A stretch of 64,000 bases of DNA from Triatoma infestans (GCA_011037195.1 JAAEAF010014702.1:1-64000); one strand, 5' to 3'. Positions 22,701 through 35,122 are shown, numbered from the stretch's first letter. A program made the numbers and translations. The notes: generated by a model not told the origin, from the sequence alone.

Positions 22701-23578
22701 TAGTTTCTACCTGTCATCTGGGGTATCCAATACACGTACATAGCCTACCACCTACCGCTTTATTCTACCTCCCATCTGGGCCATCCACCTACCGCCATAA
22801 AGCCTACCACCTGCCGCTTTACTCTACCTACCATTTGGGCCATCCAATATACCTATGTAGCCTACCACCTACCGCTTTATTCTACTTCCCGTCTGGGCCA
22901 TCCAATATACCTATGTAGCCTACCACCTACCGCTTTACTCTACCTACGGTCTGGGCCATCCAATATACCTATGTAGCTACCACCTACCGCTTTACTGTAT
23001 CTACCATCTGGGCCATCCAATATACCTATATATCCTACCACCTACCGCTTTACACTACCTGCCAACTGGGTGATCCAATATGCTTATATATCCTACCACC
23101 TACCGCTTTACTCTACCTCCCATTTGGGCCGTCCAATATAACTATGTAGCCTACCACCTACCGCTTTACTCTACCTACGGTCTGGGCCATCCAATATACC
23201 TATATAGTTACTACCTACCGCTTTACTCTACCTACCATCTGGGCCATCCAATATACCTATATATCCTACCACATATCGCTTTATTCTACTTCCCGTCTGG
23301 GCCATCCATATACCTATATATCCTACCACCTACCGCTTTACACTACCTGCCATCTGGGCGATCCAATATGATTATATATCCTACCACCTACCGCTTTACT
23401 CTACCTGCCATCTGGGCCATCCAATATACCTATGTAGCCTACCACCTACCGCTTTACTCTACCTGCGGTCTGGGCCATCCAATATACCTATGTAGCTACC
23501 ACCTACCGCTTTATTCTATCTACCATCTGGGCCATCCAATATACCTATATAGCCCACCACTTATCGCTTTACTTTGTT
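22701..23578 (+). repeat. Minisatellite, 15 units of ~58 bp
   Basis: The unit carries cctaccacctaccgcttta, ctctacct and gggccatccaatatac. Fifteen cgcttta positions are spaced 55-62 bp from about 22757 to 23568. Sub-variants (ctacggtctggg, ctaccatctggg, cactacctgcc) recur in order every four to five units, giving a 230-290 bp higher-order period. The unit length is not a multiple of 3 throughout, and the long frame (23080-23580) is a by-product. Confidence 0.92.
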
Positions 23579-23754
23579 AGACTGAGTAAAAATGTCAGTT
23601 TTTTTATTTTAGTTTTTCACCATTTATCTTAAAAAATTATCAACCAATCTTCAGCTAGAAAAGGGAACATAAATTGACAGTGCTAATTGCATATAGATTT
23701 GGATTTCTTTGGTTTACAGAACGTCCCATGTGGCAAAATAACAAAATAGGTGCT

Positions 23755-24445
23755 TTTTTTTTTCTCTCTCTTTATTTGAAATTTGCAACTTTAAATAATT
23801 TTACAATAAGTAAATAAGCTAAGAAATAATCACAGTGACTTGATTGACTTAATTGGTAGTCATCCAGTGATTTCTAGCACTAGCTGTTTAAAATGTCGCG
23901 AGACCAACGGCGCTTTAAGCGTCGTAGAAGATTTCCAGGGAGGGAATGTGAGGTGAGGGCTTGGGCTAAAGGATTAGAGTGTGATAAGAGCTTATTGTGG
24001 AATCTGTTATAAAGGGTATTAGCCAGAGTGTTAACAAAAGGAATATTGAGATCCGTGTGGAGGGTTAGGTTGGATACATACAAAGGACTGTTAAGAATGT
24101 GGCGGAGGATTTTGGATTGGATGGTTTGGATGCGATTCAGATTTGTTCGTCATGTTGAAGGTCTATTAAGTATTGATGAGGAGTAAATACTGAAGCCAGA
24201 TGTGAGGCAAACAAGCTAGCTTTTTCCTCATCAGATCTGGTCCATGAACCATTTTCGTAACGAAGAGGAGAGGAAGTGTGTTTATAGTTTAGTATTTTGT
24301 TCGTGGCGGTCCATAAAGTATTGTCCTTGTTAGTTAGTGTTTTCGTATACTCTGCGTAATTGTTATTATAATTGTCATAAATTTCTTTTTTTAGTTGTCG
24401 AGTTAGTACAAAAATAGTATAAAACAGATGCAAATCCGAATCCAT
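23755..24445 (-). pseudogene. Jockey-like LINE with internal deletion
   Basis: On -, 24445-24137 encodes the linker between endonuclease and RT (LWTATNKILNYK, then WTRSDEEKASLFASHLASVF). Immediately downstream, 24083-23880 encodes the ORF2 end (LHTDLNIPF.., SNPLAQALTSH). The entire RT core is missing. A T-run at 23755-23764 is the poly-A of the - element. Confidence 0.85.
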
Positions 24446-24449
24446 ACGT

Positions 24450-25795
24450 CAAAAACTTGACCTCCTCCTAAGAAATATAAAAAGTTAGGGCCCGACTGCT
24501 CTGAGTTCCAAAAGGTTGGCAGGTCAAACCAGCAATTCTAACGCTTTATTGTTCTGGTATTAGCCAGTATATTATGATAATAGGATCAATTAATCTTAGG
24601 AAGATTGATTAAATGTCACTAATTATGTCAAGGAATAAAAGGATGTTGTTTTAAAGTGATATATAAACGGGCAAAAAAAAACAGCATGGTTTTTATGAAC
24701 AATAACTAATAATAAACCTAATGAACTTTTGGCTAATGAAAAAGTTATCAAGATATAGTTTGTGTTCAGGTGTGTGGGTGTGTGTGTATGTGTATGTGTG
24801 TGTGTATTTGTGTGTATGTGTCTGTATAGCAGACTGTGATAAGTGACTGTATGTGTGTCTGTCGGTAAGTCTCTAATGGTATACCAAATACGTGAGTCGA
24901 CTTCCACATTTCCTTTATTTCCCCAGACTTTCTCCAACACTATCTCACCGGTTAACATTTCTTCTATTCTTCTTCCAGTTTCAACACAACATTTGTCATC
25001 ACCTCTTTTGTTTCTTGCTCTCTTTTTTATCTTTTCTTTTTACTGCAAAAATTATTATTATTATTGTTATCTTTTTGTTTGTTTGTTTCATTTTTTGTTC
25101 ATTCATTTTCATTTCGTAATTTCTTTTACATCTACGACTGATTGTTGATTTTATTTCTTTTGATATAATGGGAGTACTTCACTCGAAGAGTTTAATATTA
25201 ATTTTTTTTCTGCAATTGATTAAATAATTTAGATGAGATAAATAGTTGAGATAAACTGTTTCCATGGTTACCGTACATAGTATTTTAAATCGTCTAATAC
25301 TGGTTTGGAATAAGGACTAATCACCCACCCCTATTCCGTGTCCATATACATCATTTTAAAGATCTATTCAGTAGCTGGTAACCCCTCTCCGGGGAAGTCG
25401 AAAGGAAAACCAAAATAGCTACAACGCACCGTTTTCAAGATATTCAGGAAAATTGTAAACAGAACTAAAGATTCGTCTGTTTAGAAGAAAAGATAAATCA
25501 ACTTCTAGCTTCATGAGTTTTTTCTGATGCTGTTTACAACACAGCACACAACTAAACATATTTTGGCTAAAATGTTTGTCACGTTTTAATGTCACGATTT
25601 TGTGTCACGTTATTATCCCTTCTTTGTGACGGAACTGATCGTCGTGAGATTTCTTTTAATACACATGCCGAAGACAGTCCCTCGAGAGTTACCAACAACA
25701 TCCTCTGTTCTTAGTTCTTTTTCTAAATTTTCTCCTAAGATTTTTTTAAAAGCGAAATTCTTGAACTTCCTGCTACTTTTCGTCTTTAAGATATT
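24450..25795. other. Spacer
   Basis: TG-rich stretch at 24768-24826 and T-rich, frame-rich DNA at 24900-25140. Shares an old repeat with 21600-21870 (see there). No gene recognised. Confidence 0.4.
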
Positions 25796-25799
25796 TTGT

Positions 25800-25802
25800 T
25801 AT

Positions 25803-25844
<42 letters not shown>

Positions 25845-25945
25845 ATTCGCTAAAAACACTTTTTTCGTACTCAGAGGACCTCAAAACATGTATTTCCGGT
25901 GAAAACTGAATTTCGAAAAATGGACACGATCGCAGTACTTCCTTT
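25800..25945 (-). repeat. GT-repeat family, 5' block and GT tract, antisense
   Basis: (CA)n at 25806-25843, then cattcgctaaaaacactttt, tatttccggtgaaaac and gacacgatcgcagtacttcc: the exact reverse order of the family's 5' blocks. Confidence 0.75.
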
Positions 25946-26640
25946 GACTCTTTACTTAATCAATGAGTTTTGTAGAAATGTTATAATTTAATTATCATTA
26001 ACTAGGTTATATAATATGTTTTTAGATTCCAGATATGCATGTACTAGTAGGTAGATGTAATTAATTTCTCCGGGTACTTTAGAAAGTAGCCTGTGTACTG
26101 TGTTAGACTAGTAAGTGGACAATACCCTTTGTTATATCAGGTACACATAAAGTGGAGACTGCACTCAATACCGCGGAACCTTGATTAATTAACGTAATGA
26201 TTGTAACATCTCATGACGGCCGGCACATGCACACACACACATACATACATACGTAATACGCACTCTTGAATGCGCTCACAAACCTTGTATATAAGGTCAC
26301 AAACCATATTGTTTTGGAACTAAAGGGATGAAATCACTCAAAGTGACCGCTGATCGATATATATATCGACTGTATACCTTACAGTATGATCATGTTCATC
26401 TAGAGTCTACAGTTCTAGACTATACGAGTACTATCTCTCGGTATTAGAACTATTGTACTTTGTTGCAGACAAATACTTCAATTTATTATGAATTATAATG
26501 TTCTTTGATCAACGATTAAGTAAAAAATTTTTTAACTCATTTCAGCAATCGACCTTTTATTCATCTATATTATTATATCTACAATAATAAGCAGTACGAA
26601 GCGATATATGGTCACAAGTGAAAAACATGATTTTTCTGTC
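25946..26640. other. Spacer, LTR- or promoter-like in part
   Basis: gtatataaggtcac at 26287 is TATA-like and gatcgatatatatatcgac at 26351 is palindromic. A solo LTR is possible but I could not find matching target duplications. Confidence 0.35.
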
Positions 26641-26647
26641 AACTTTT

Positions 26648-26789
26648 ACCATCTCTTGCAGCTTGTACAAACTTATACCATCTCTTGCAGCTTGTACAAA
26701 CTTGTACCATCTCTTGCAGCTTGTACAAACTTGTACCATCTCTTGCAGCTTGTACAAACTTGTACCATCTCTTGCAGCTTGTACAGACC
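26648..26789 (+). repeat. 29-bp tandem repeat, five copies
   Basis: accatctcttgcagcttgta plus caaacttgt repeats with period 29 from 26648, 26677, 26706, 26735 and 26764, almost without variation, so it is recent. Frames through it on both strands are artefacts. Confidence 0.95.
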
Positions 26790-27480
26790 AAAAAAAAATT
26801 TGGGGTGAAACACTCACACGACTTTCTTTTACTCTGTAATTAATACAATTTAATCAAGACATTTTCTTTCAAATTGCAACGTTACAATGATCATTTGGGC
26901 TGGCCATAAAAGGGGTGGTGCGGTTTTTACTTGTACACCTGAACGCCCTTATGTAGAGTGCTCTGCCGTATTAAAAGAAAGAAATCTTGCGCAAATTAGT
27001 TTTCGCAAATCAGTTAGAAACTAACTGATTTGCCTCAAATAATGTTTAAAATCCATTTTTTCAGAAAAATTGTTTCAAATTTAAGTGTTACGTTTTATCT
27101 GTGCAGCGCTGCATTGCAAGTTTAAAGAAAATCACTGTAACCGTTTCCGAAAAAATGATAAAAACTCAAAAACCTAATCTGTAAAGTCACATTTTCTTCA
27201 AATTTGGTATTCTATCAAGGCTTCTGTGTATTAATATTAATTATATAGGTGGTAAAACCATATAATGTACTGAAGTGTGGTACTGAAGAGGAAAGCATAA
27301 CGTTACTGTTACCCCAAAACTCCCAAAAAATCAATTTTCTTAATAAAATGTTACATATAACAAAAAATTGGTATTTATGTGAGTAGATAGTATACAATGT
27401 TTAAGAAAATCGTCGGAGCCGTTTTCGAGAAAATTACGAAAAACTTGAAAAACCATTCAGTAAAGTCTTGCTTCCTTTTT
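26790..27480 (-). repeat. GT-repeat family, antisense fragments
   Basis: gtgaaacactcacacgactt at 26803 is the family's end block in reverse. 27040-27480 holds reversed internal blocks of the variant type (attaatattaattatatagg, gtactgaagtgtggtactga). Confidence 0.6.
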
Positions 27481-27484
27481 CTTC

Positions 27485-28141
27485 TAATGCGCTGCAGGCG
27501 CATATAGCGTATATAGAGGCCCTTGGCCTCTTCAACAATTGCCTATCACCTCGTTCTATGAGGTGGGGACAATGTTGAATAATAGTCAAAGTTTTGTATT
27601 GATTAAATAAATCGCTTTTGAGCTACAGCGATTTGTCTCGTTATTATTGAACGACTCTCGTATCTTGTGCGTTACGCTTATTTTCAATTCTTTCAAGTCT
27701 TGCCGCACGCTGTCCCACCATCTGTTCCTAGATAGTCCTCTTGGTCTCACGCCTCAGGTCAACTTTCGTATATTTTCTTTGCGACCCTATCGTATCCCAT
27801 CGCCAAGAGGTGTCCCAGCCACTTAAGTTGTTGCAATCTTACAAACGAGTATAAGTTGATATCTCCGAAAGCCTCATACAGTTCCCTATTTTTTCTTCGC
27901 CGCCAAACACTATTCTACCTTAAAGGATCTAAAATTCGCCTCAGAAACTTTCGCTCAAATCTGTCAAGCAGATTAGCTCATGTTTTCTGAAGCTTCCAGG
28001 TTTTCTTATGTGCAGGTGACGACAGGTCTTATTAGAGTTTTGTACATCCTTATTTTCAGCCGTGTAGCGGGTGGTAAGGCAACTCTGTAGGAGTTTGGGA
28101 AAGGCAAAATATGCCCTATTTCCTACCAAAATTCTCATCAT
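27485..28141 (-). pseudogene. RTE-like LINE ORF C-terminal region
   Basis: The - translation, across frames, gives KIRMYKTLIRPVVTC, LDRFERKFLRRILDPLR, VWRRRKNRELYEAFGD, LQQLKWLGHLLAMG, NRWWDSVRQDLK and AIVEEAKGL. This block order is the conserved C-terminal region of RTE/BovB-type LINE proteins downstream of the RT core. Stops occur after VVTCT, PLR and YES. The RT catalytic core is absent; the right end is lost near 28141. Confidence 0.8.
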
Positions 28142-28329
28142 CCCTCCTACTCATTCACGCTTTCACTGATTGAGAACCGAGATACTGAACTTTTCCGGGA
28201 AAAACTGAACGAAAAATAGAAAAAAATTCATTCAGTAATGTTGCATTTCCGGTTGATGGATTTCACCGGAAATCTTTTTACAGGAAATACTGATTTTAAG
28301 GATTGCCATGGAGATCCATGAATTTGGCG

Positions 28330-28919
28330 TGTAACGAAGCGGGCGTGTTGGGAGGGAATTGACGGGAACTCATATAGACAAGCCTTGGTTTCAGAAAATA
28401 ATGTACTTATTGAATGAAAGTTGTCTCTACAAATTATACTTTTAATAATGAACCTTACAAAAATTTAGTACTATAAAAAAACGAATACCCTTTAAAAATT
28501 AATACTATTACCTTACAAGCTAATATCAAACTTAAGTTACAATTACTAATCAAATTCTAAGCCAAAATGTTAATACTAATCATCCTATGCCAAAACAAAC
28601 AAAAAATAATAAATTCAATTATGAAATAATAAATTCTCATGCCTTGCCAGAGTTACTATGGAGAAGCTGACTCACCTAACGCCCAAGCACACAGCCATAA
28701 GCCAGGTTTCATTCTTTGCACACAACCACAGACTGACTTCCTTCGAGTTGTTATTGTAATCTCATGACAATAGGAATTCACTCCAAAGAGGGGAGGATTC
28801 CCGAGTCAGCAATCTCTGTAACATCTCTGACACGGCCTTTGCTACTCTACATTTAATTCAAATCTATATTCTACACTTAATTACGTTCAAATAATACGTT
28901 TTATATTTATTTGGTTACA
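28330..28919 (-). repeat. 3' LTR
   Basis: Compared by eye with the 5' LTR, it differs by 4 substitutions and one 1-nt indel over about 590 bp, so insertion is recent relative to the surrounding decay. Confidence 0.95.
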
Positions 28920-28936
28920 AATCACCCCCCGAATTA
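28920..28936 (-). other. Polypurine tract
   Basis: On - the sequence just before the 3' LTR is GGGGGGTGATT, purine-rich and in the expected place for plus-strand priming. Confidence 0.7.
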
Positions 28937-29002
28937 AAGAAGTTGGTATCTCGTCTTGATCCAACTTCTCTTACCTTATCTAGCACTCCCCCTACACTCT
29001 CA

Positions 29003-30900
29003 TTAACCCCTACACTGATGGGCAGCTGGCTCCCGGGTACCTCTTGCCAGGTACGCTCTCTCGCGAGCATCAAGCTGGTGGATCTCGATAGGCTCCCTCC
29101 CTTGGCTGCTCTCCGGTTGGCTAGGATCTTCCGCCGCTGCAGGGCGACTCTTTCCTAGCTGGGTATACTTCCACCAGGCAAGAGCTACGCCGGCGACCAA
29201 TAGTAGCAATAGTCCTGCACCTCCCAGAAGGCTCACCGTCCAGCTGTCTTGCTGAGACCATGACTCCGCCTGCCGTATACGCTGTTGAAGTACCTCTAGA
29301 GGCACCTCCAAAATTTCCCAGCTTGCTGTCTCCCCCCAAGGTGAGGGCATCCACTATGAGATTTATTGCCGCTTTAGGGTCAGGTATCAACCTGCCCACT
29401 CGTATCAGAGGGCCCCGCGGAGTCCACACGGCTATCCGCTTTTCGATATTTACACTCAGGCGTTCCTGATTGTTAGACAATAGCATACTCCTCTCAGCCA
29501 GGAGGGTGCAGCCCTTGGACGCTGCAACTTGTCCTACTCCACTTATGGTCCTCTCGGTTACTTGCATCCCAGCAGGCTCTGAGCATTGGGAAATGAGTTT
29601 AGTGGGTTTCGCCAAGCTAAAAATCCAGGATGCATTGCTGGCATCCCAATACCACACCGGTGCATGCGGTGTAGTGAGCACCGTAGGATGGCACTTTTCT
29701 AGCACGGTTGAGTGTTCTTCGTAAAAAAGGCTGCTTGTACAGGTTGCCTCATACCGCTGGGTCAGCGGAAAACGAATCGGACACACCCAGAGGGCACCTT
29801 CTCGGCAATCTCTTAGCTGGTCCTGTCCGACTTCTGCGTAGTACTCTCTGTCCCGGCTAACTAGAAGATATTCGGCCGCCGGTTGGGTGACCACAAACAA
29901 GCCGGTGGCTTGGTCCTGGACCGGTAGCGGTCGAACTTGATATAACTCCATTTGTCGTCTACGACTCGCCAGCGGAAATCTCAACATCCCTCGGATGAGT
30001 TCAGCAGTGGAAACGGCATGGGCTTCGGCCAGTGCATAATAGATGTACATGTCCGCTGGGCCAACTCCTGAAAGCAACTCCACATCATCTGGCAAAGCAT
30101 CCCTAGCCTTATGCAAAATATTTCCTAATTCTACTAGCGAGATCAAGGAGGACCCAACTTTTCCCGAGGCCAAGGCAATTAAGTCTCTATGAAGATTTTG
30201 GAGGTCCAATATGGCTTTCAAAGCAGTAAGTTCTAAGTGACGTAAGGTAGTGGAGATGTTTAAGGATAGGTGTACAAGGCTATCTAGGGCAGAGTACTGT
30301 GTTTCCAGTCGTTCTAATGTTCGTCTCCTATCTTCTACTTTCTGGTAGATTTTCCCCACGAGTTCATTCAATCGTTGATTGGTTGTTTCCATCTGTCGCC
30401 CTAATCGTCGCGTCACCGAGAGGTGGGCCTCTTCGACGTGCAAAACCTCCGCGCTAATTCCCTCTAGTCTCGTCAGCCTGGTCTGAATGTTTTCTAAGTC
30501 CTCCGAATCGGGCGTACCAAACAATACCTTCAGCACCTTTCCCCCGGCATTTATGAGGCCCCGTTTACTGCGGGCATGTGGTAGCATCCCCATTAGGGCG
30601 GCACTGACTTCAGTCATTTCATTTTCTAGTTCCAGAATACGATCTACTTCCTCCAACCCGCTCTTCCATTCCGGCGTTTGGTGGACTGCCTCCTTTAGCT
30701 CCTGCTTGACTCATAGTGTCACCCGGCGCAACTCAGAAATGGACCGGTCCATACAGGTAATATTTAGTTCCACCACCACCTGCCAATAGTCGCCCGAGAG
30801 TAATACTTCCGTCTTGGGTAGGAATACCATTCCCTGCCTTCAATGAGCCGCAAGCACTCTCCCTGAAACAGTGTGACTGTTAGGAATGTGGTTTTGTCTC
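29003..30900 (-). pseudogene. env: Envelope-like protein, broken
   Basis: The main open part is 30656-29121 (- strand). It has a basic RSKR cleavage-like site at residues 29-32, followed by a Gly-rich hydrophobic GLINAGG, as in the fusion-type envelopes of insect errantivirus-like elements. Coiled-coil-like heptads follow to about residue 150. Upstream the same frame continues but is cut by TGA at 30711-30713 and 30840-30842. Downstream, a single-base shift at a C-run (about 29334) moves the membrane anchor (LLGGAGLLLLLVAGVALAWW) into another frame, 29350-29003. It would be a membrane glycoprotein; as read it is non-functional. Confidence 0.85.
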
Positions 30901-30967
30901 CACATTGTGTTAACCCTCTCTCCATTCACAGCTTCCCGTTCATCTGATTTCATTTAGTAGGGCAGGA

Positions 30968-31897
30968 TTACGTACTGGGACAACCGCCTTCCCTCCGCCC
31001 GGTTAGTTCCGGAGATTCGGCTCTTTGCACAGGGGGGTTCGGCTCACCCACTGTTACTCGTCGCGGCCTCGGGCGCAGAACCATAGGGTGCTGACGTGGT
31101 TCTATCGCGACGGGGGTACCTGGTGCCCAGGTTGGGTCTTTGGGGTTGTCGACGAATGGGGGAGACTCTTCCCTATAAAAACTGATGGTCTCCTCTTTTT
31201 CCCCAACAGCATTACGATCCTCCCTGTCGCCTACGGCTACTTCCGAGCTCCCGCTCGTCGGCTCTTGGTCGACGTTCCTAGCAGGGGTTTCGGGGCGTCT
31301 TCTGGGCATTGGGGATGTCCGTTCGTCGTCTACCCACGAAGGCCACCAATAGTGGTCCTCTTCCAATAGTGCCTCCTGATTTCCGTAAGAGGGCAACTGC
31401 TGGTCTCCCCCTTCCTCTTCTTCTTGGGTTCCGGGATTTTCCTTTCCAGACGCGGGCTTTAAGCGGTTTACATGCACCGTGACCAGCTCTCCTCGACCCT
31501 TTTCGATGACGTAATTTACAGGGGGATGAACCTGTCTGACTATATATGGCCCTGACCAGGGGCGATGAAATTTCTTAGAATGACCGGCAGGGACCACAGG
31601 GGTGTACAGATAGACACGATCCCCCACAATGAATTTTCGCATTACTTTCCCCTTGTCGTGCACCTGGGTTCTTTTTTCACGGCTCGACGCAGCTCGGCGA
31701 AAAGCCTCCTTCTGTGACTCCCGTATCCTCTCCCTCAACTTCTGGAGATTATATTCTACCTCCGAAACCGGATGCCATGCTTGGAGCTCTTCCTCCGCGG
31801 GAAGTGATAGCTCTCTACCATAAATAAGGTAGTTGGGCGTGAACCCGGTGGACGAATGCGCATGGACCTGTACACCGCAACAACATAGGGCAGCCAC
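30968..31897 (-). pseudogene. Integrase C-terminal domain
   Basis: Carries TGFTPNYLIYGRELSLP, the end of the integrase core, then the DNA-binding C-terminal domain with KFIVGDRVYLYTP and the GPY-type motif WSGPYIVRQV. A long acidic, Pro-rich tail follows. It is displaced by one base from the integrase core frame (overlap 31756-31897), probably by a single-nucleotide indel. Confidence 0.88.
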
Positions 31898-32934
31898 CTA
31901 TCCCAATCTCTTCCATCCCTCTGCACGAAGTGCGACATCGAGTCCATTAGAGTTCGGTGTAGACGCTCCACCATACCGTTGCACTCCGGATGATAGGCGG
32001 TGGTTTGTAATTTTGGTTTACCCAAAAATCGACACACGGATTTAAAAAGATCTGAAACAAAGTTTCGCCCTTGATCGGTTAATAATCTATTTGGGGTACC
32101 ATACCTCAGGATGATCGATTCCACCAATGCTCGCGCCGTCGCCTCCGCAGTGATTTCCTTTAATGGGATGGCTTCCGCAAACCTGCTGAGATGGTCAATA
32201 AAGGTGAGGATGTACTTATACCCATCGGAGGTAGAGGGTAAAGGCCCCACAATATCCATGGAGACTTGTTCAAACGGGCGCTGGGCCTGATATGGCTCGC
32301 CCAACGGGACTCGGAGATTGGCCGGGGTCTTTCTTTCCAAACACGATGTGCACTGTCTGACGTATTCCACTGCGTCCTGATGCAGGCTGGGCCAATAGAA
32401 ATGGCCTTGCAGTCGGGCAATAGTTTGCTCGGTCCCAGGATGCCCCGCCCACACGGCGTCGTGCCCATGTTGCAACACAGCCGCCCTCAGTGCGGCTGGC
32501 ACTATCACTCTCTTACCCATGGGTTTGGTGTTCCAGAACATGACCCCGTCGGGGTCCAGGTGCAACTCAGGTGGAGATTTGCGCCTCAACTCCTGGCACC
32601 ACGGATCGTCCACCTGTTTCCTCGCCACTGTCAGCCGATCCGGTAAGGGTTGGCGCGGGGTCGCCGGAAGTTGGTCTCTACTCTCAGGCTCCTCCGGTGT
32701 CGGGTTAGCCGGTTCAGTAACCAGAGCCACACCGCGACTGAGGGCATCGGCATTCGTGTGTCTTCGGCCTGGCTTATGTTCTACATCGTACTCGAACTCA
32801 GCTAGCCGCAAGGCCCAACGGGTCAATCGTGAGGATGGATCCTGCATGCTGAGCATCCAACGTAGGGAATTGTGATCGGTTACAAGCTTGAATCTCCGCC
32901 CAGTAAATAGCACCGAAAGAGTTTGGTCGCCCAA
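31756..32934 (-). pseudogene. RNase H end and integrase core
   Basis: Starts with the end of RNase H (VTDHNSLRW, HTNADALSR). The integrase HHCC finger has His at 156-165 and Cys195/Cys198. Catalytic triad: Asp227 (MDIVGP), Asp287 (LTDQGRNF) and Glu323 (NGMVERLHRTL), spacing D-x59-D-x35-E, as usual. The catalytic core looks intact, but reading frames are broken on both sides. Confidence 0.92.
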
Positions 32935-34490
32935 ACCACTGCTAAAAGTTCTCTCTCCGTAGTGGCGTAGTTCCGCTCGGCCTGATTTAGTTGCCGACTT
33001 GCGAAGGCGATGGGGCGTTCGGACCCGTTTCTCATCTGGGAAAGCACCGCTCCTAAGGCTGTTCCCGACGCGTCGGTGGCTAGGATGAAGGGTTCACTGA
33101 AATCGGGGTAAGCCAGGACGGAGCTAGAGCAGAGTTCACCCTTCAACTGCTCAAACGCTCGCTGCTGCGCCGGCCCCCAATCGTATTGCAGCCCTTTTCG
33201 TACCAATCTTGTTAAGGGGCTAGCGATCTCGGCAAAGGATGGGATGAACCGGCGGTAGTACCCGGCGAGTCCTAAGAATCCCCGGAGTTCCCTAATATTC
33301 GATGGAACCGGGTACTCCCGAATTGCCCTGATCTTTTCTGGGTCGGTTTTTACGCCTTCCCCGGTGACTATATGTCCTAAATACCGCACCTCACTCTGGG
33401 CGAACCGGCACTTTTCCAGCCGCACCTTTAGGTTGGATTCTGCTAGCAGTGAGAGGACGTGGTCTAGTATAAACACGATGACATCATCTAGATATACTAA
33501 GCACTCAGTGCCCTTGATCTTTGCGAGGAGTTGATCCATGAGTCTCTGAAAGGTCGCAGGGGCGTTAACCAAGCCAAAGGCCAACCTCTTATACTCGTAA
33601 TGTCCGCCTTCCGTTGTAAACGCGGTTTTCTCCTGATCCTCTGGCGCAATGGGGACTTGATGGTACCCACTGGCCAAATCTAGGGTGGTGAAAAATTTAC
33701 AGGGGCCTAGGTTCTCCAGAGTCTCCGTGATCAAGGGGAGTGGGTATGAATCCGTCTTGGTTACGGCATTCAGACCCCGAAAATCGGTGCAAAAACGCCA
33801 CTTCCGTTCACTTCCTTCGCATTTCTTCGGCACGAGCACTACAGGGGCTTGCCATGGGCTCGTGGAAGGTTTGATAACTCCCTGCTCTAGCATATCTTTG
33901 ATGTGGTTTGCTATCACTTCCTTGTGGCAATGTGGGACTCTGTAAGGACGCTTGATTACCGGCCTAGCGTCGCCGGTCTCAATGCGGTGGCGAACAGGCA
34001 ATGAGCAACCCTTTCCGTCCGGCTCCTCAAACACCGAGCTATGTTTGGCCAGAACCTCCCATATCATTCGCTGGTGGTTTTGATCAAGGTGTTGCAATTT
34101 GGCTTCCACCTCAGGCGGGAGCAGCTTCCCGCTTGATGTGTTCATGGTCTCCATGGCTCTCACAATTGGTGTCCCCTCTTCTATGCTCGCAGCCTTAGCT
34201 AACTTCTGCCCGCGATCAATATGGATAGTAGCCGCCGTGAGATTGACCACCCTAACCCAAGTGCTCGAGCCATCGACGAGGTTTACGCTACGCGCTACCC
34301 GTAGCCCCGGTTGTGGCTGCACACTTGGTTCCACAAGAAGTTCTCCTGTACACCCGGAATCCACTCTGGCGGTGATAATACTCTCGCTATAGGCTGGAAC
34401 GTCCCATTTGGTATCAGCCTTGATGAGATAACTTTTCTGTCTGGGAACTACAACACCCTCTTGGATAGAGTTACTCTCTTTCCTCTCCAA
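32880..34490 (-). pseudogene. pol: Reverse transcriptase and RNase H (pol)
   Basis: Contains the RT fingers (WRFCTDFRGLNAVT), FTTLDLASGYHQV, AFGLVNAPATFQRLM and catalytic YLDD at 33483-33494, then LGHIVTGEGV, LRGFLGLAGYYRRFI and the RNase H start (ATDASGTALGAVLSQ). Between YLDD and the LDHVLSLL helix about ten residues usual in the family are missing, an in-frame deletion. The frame ends at 32880 with a shift inside RNase H. Confidence 0.92.
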
Positions 34491-35122
34491 GGTACATGCG
34501 CACCTTCCGGCCGGGGTTTTCCTTGAGGGTTCTTCATCTTCTCTGACCGCTCGACCTGGCGGTTATTAATTCTTTCTCTGTCCCCAGGCGTTGTGATGGA
34601 ACATTGGGTGTGGTCTGGTGTGGTTTCATTCTCTCCCACAAAACGCACGTGTAATTCCGGATCTACAGTTAGGGATCGTTTCCGGGTATTGACAACTACC
34701 CCAAGCTTCTCCAAAAGATCCCAGCCAATAAGGCCGTCCATATTACTGGCTACCCCCGCAATCAGAAAAGGGTGCGTGACCTGCAGGCTCCCCAATTTGC
34801 AGGTAATGACTTGCTCTCCAGTGACCTCCATAAAGGTGCCAGTGACCCCACGAGGTTTTATTTTTGATGTTTGAATGGGAACCCCTGGGACAGGGCGCCG
34901 CAAAATGGATACCTCCGCCCCGGTGTCTACTAGTAGCTCCCGCCGACCATCGGGCAATTCTACGGTTATCGATAAGCCCTTTGGTCTGGATTTGCTAACA
35001 TGAGGAATTAGTATAGGGATTGAGGCCCCGTCTCCGTAACCTGTTCCGCCTCCGGGGCAAGGGCGAAACCCTCTGAGTTTGGGTGGTGTTTCTCTTGTTC
35101 GGGCGTTACGCCGCACTGACAT
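34448..35122 (-). CDS. Retroviral-type aspartic protease domain
   Basis: LLVDTGAEVSILR is the catalytic DTG motif and LIGWDLLEKLG is the second conserved ILG-like turn. The frame overlaps gag (35008-35122) at offset -1, consistent with the ribosomal frameshift normally used to make Gag-Pol. The stop at 34448 lies inside the 43-nt overlap with the RT frame; a single polyprotein would be expected, so another base change is likely here. Confidence 0.88.
   Translation of the reverse strand: MSVRRNARTRETPPKLRGFRPCPGGGTGYGDGASIPILIPHVSKSRPKGLSITVELPDGRRELLVDTGAEVSILRRPVPGVPIQTSKIKPRGVTGTFMEVTGEQVITCKLGSLQVTHPFLIAGVASNMDGLIGWDLLEKLGVVVNTRKRSLTVDPELHVRFVGENETTPDHTQCSITTPGDRERINNRQVERSEKMKNPQGKPRPEGAHVPWRGKRVTLSKRVL

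Noticed and set aside
22701..23578. CRISPR array
   Set aside because: No constant repeat with unique spacers; the whole unit is repeated, and the context is eukaryotic.
22701..23580. Repeat protein gene across 23080-23580
   Set aside because: The frame is a by-product of the 58-bp minisatellite; unit length is not a multiple of three and the frame is not kept along the array.
26131..26589. Solo LTR with TATA box
   Set aside because: Begins TGTTATATC and could end CTACA, but no target duplication or polyadenylation layout that I could confirm.
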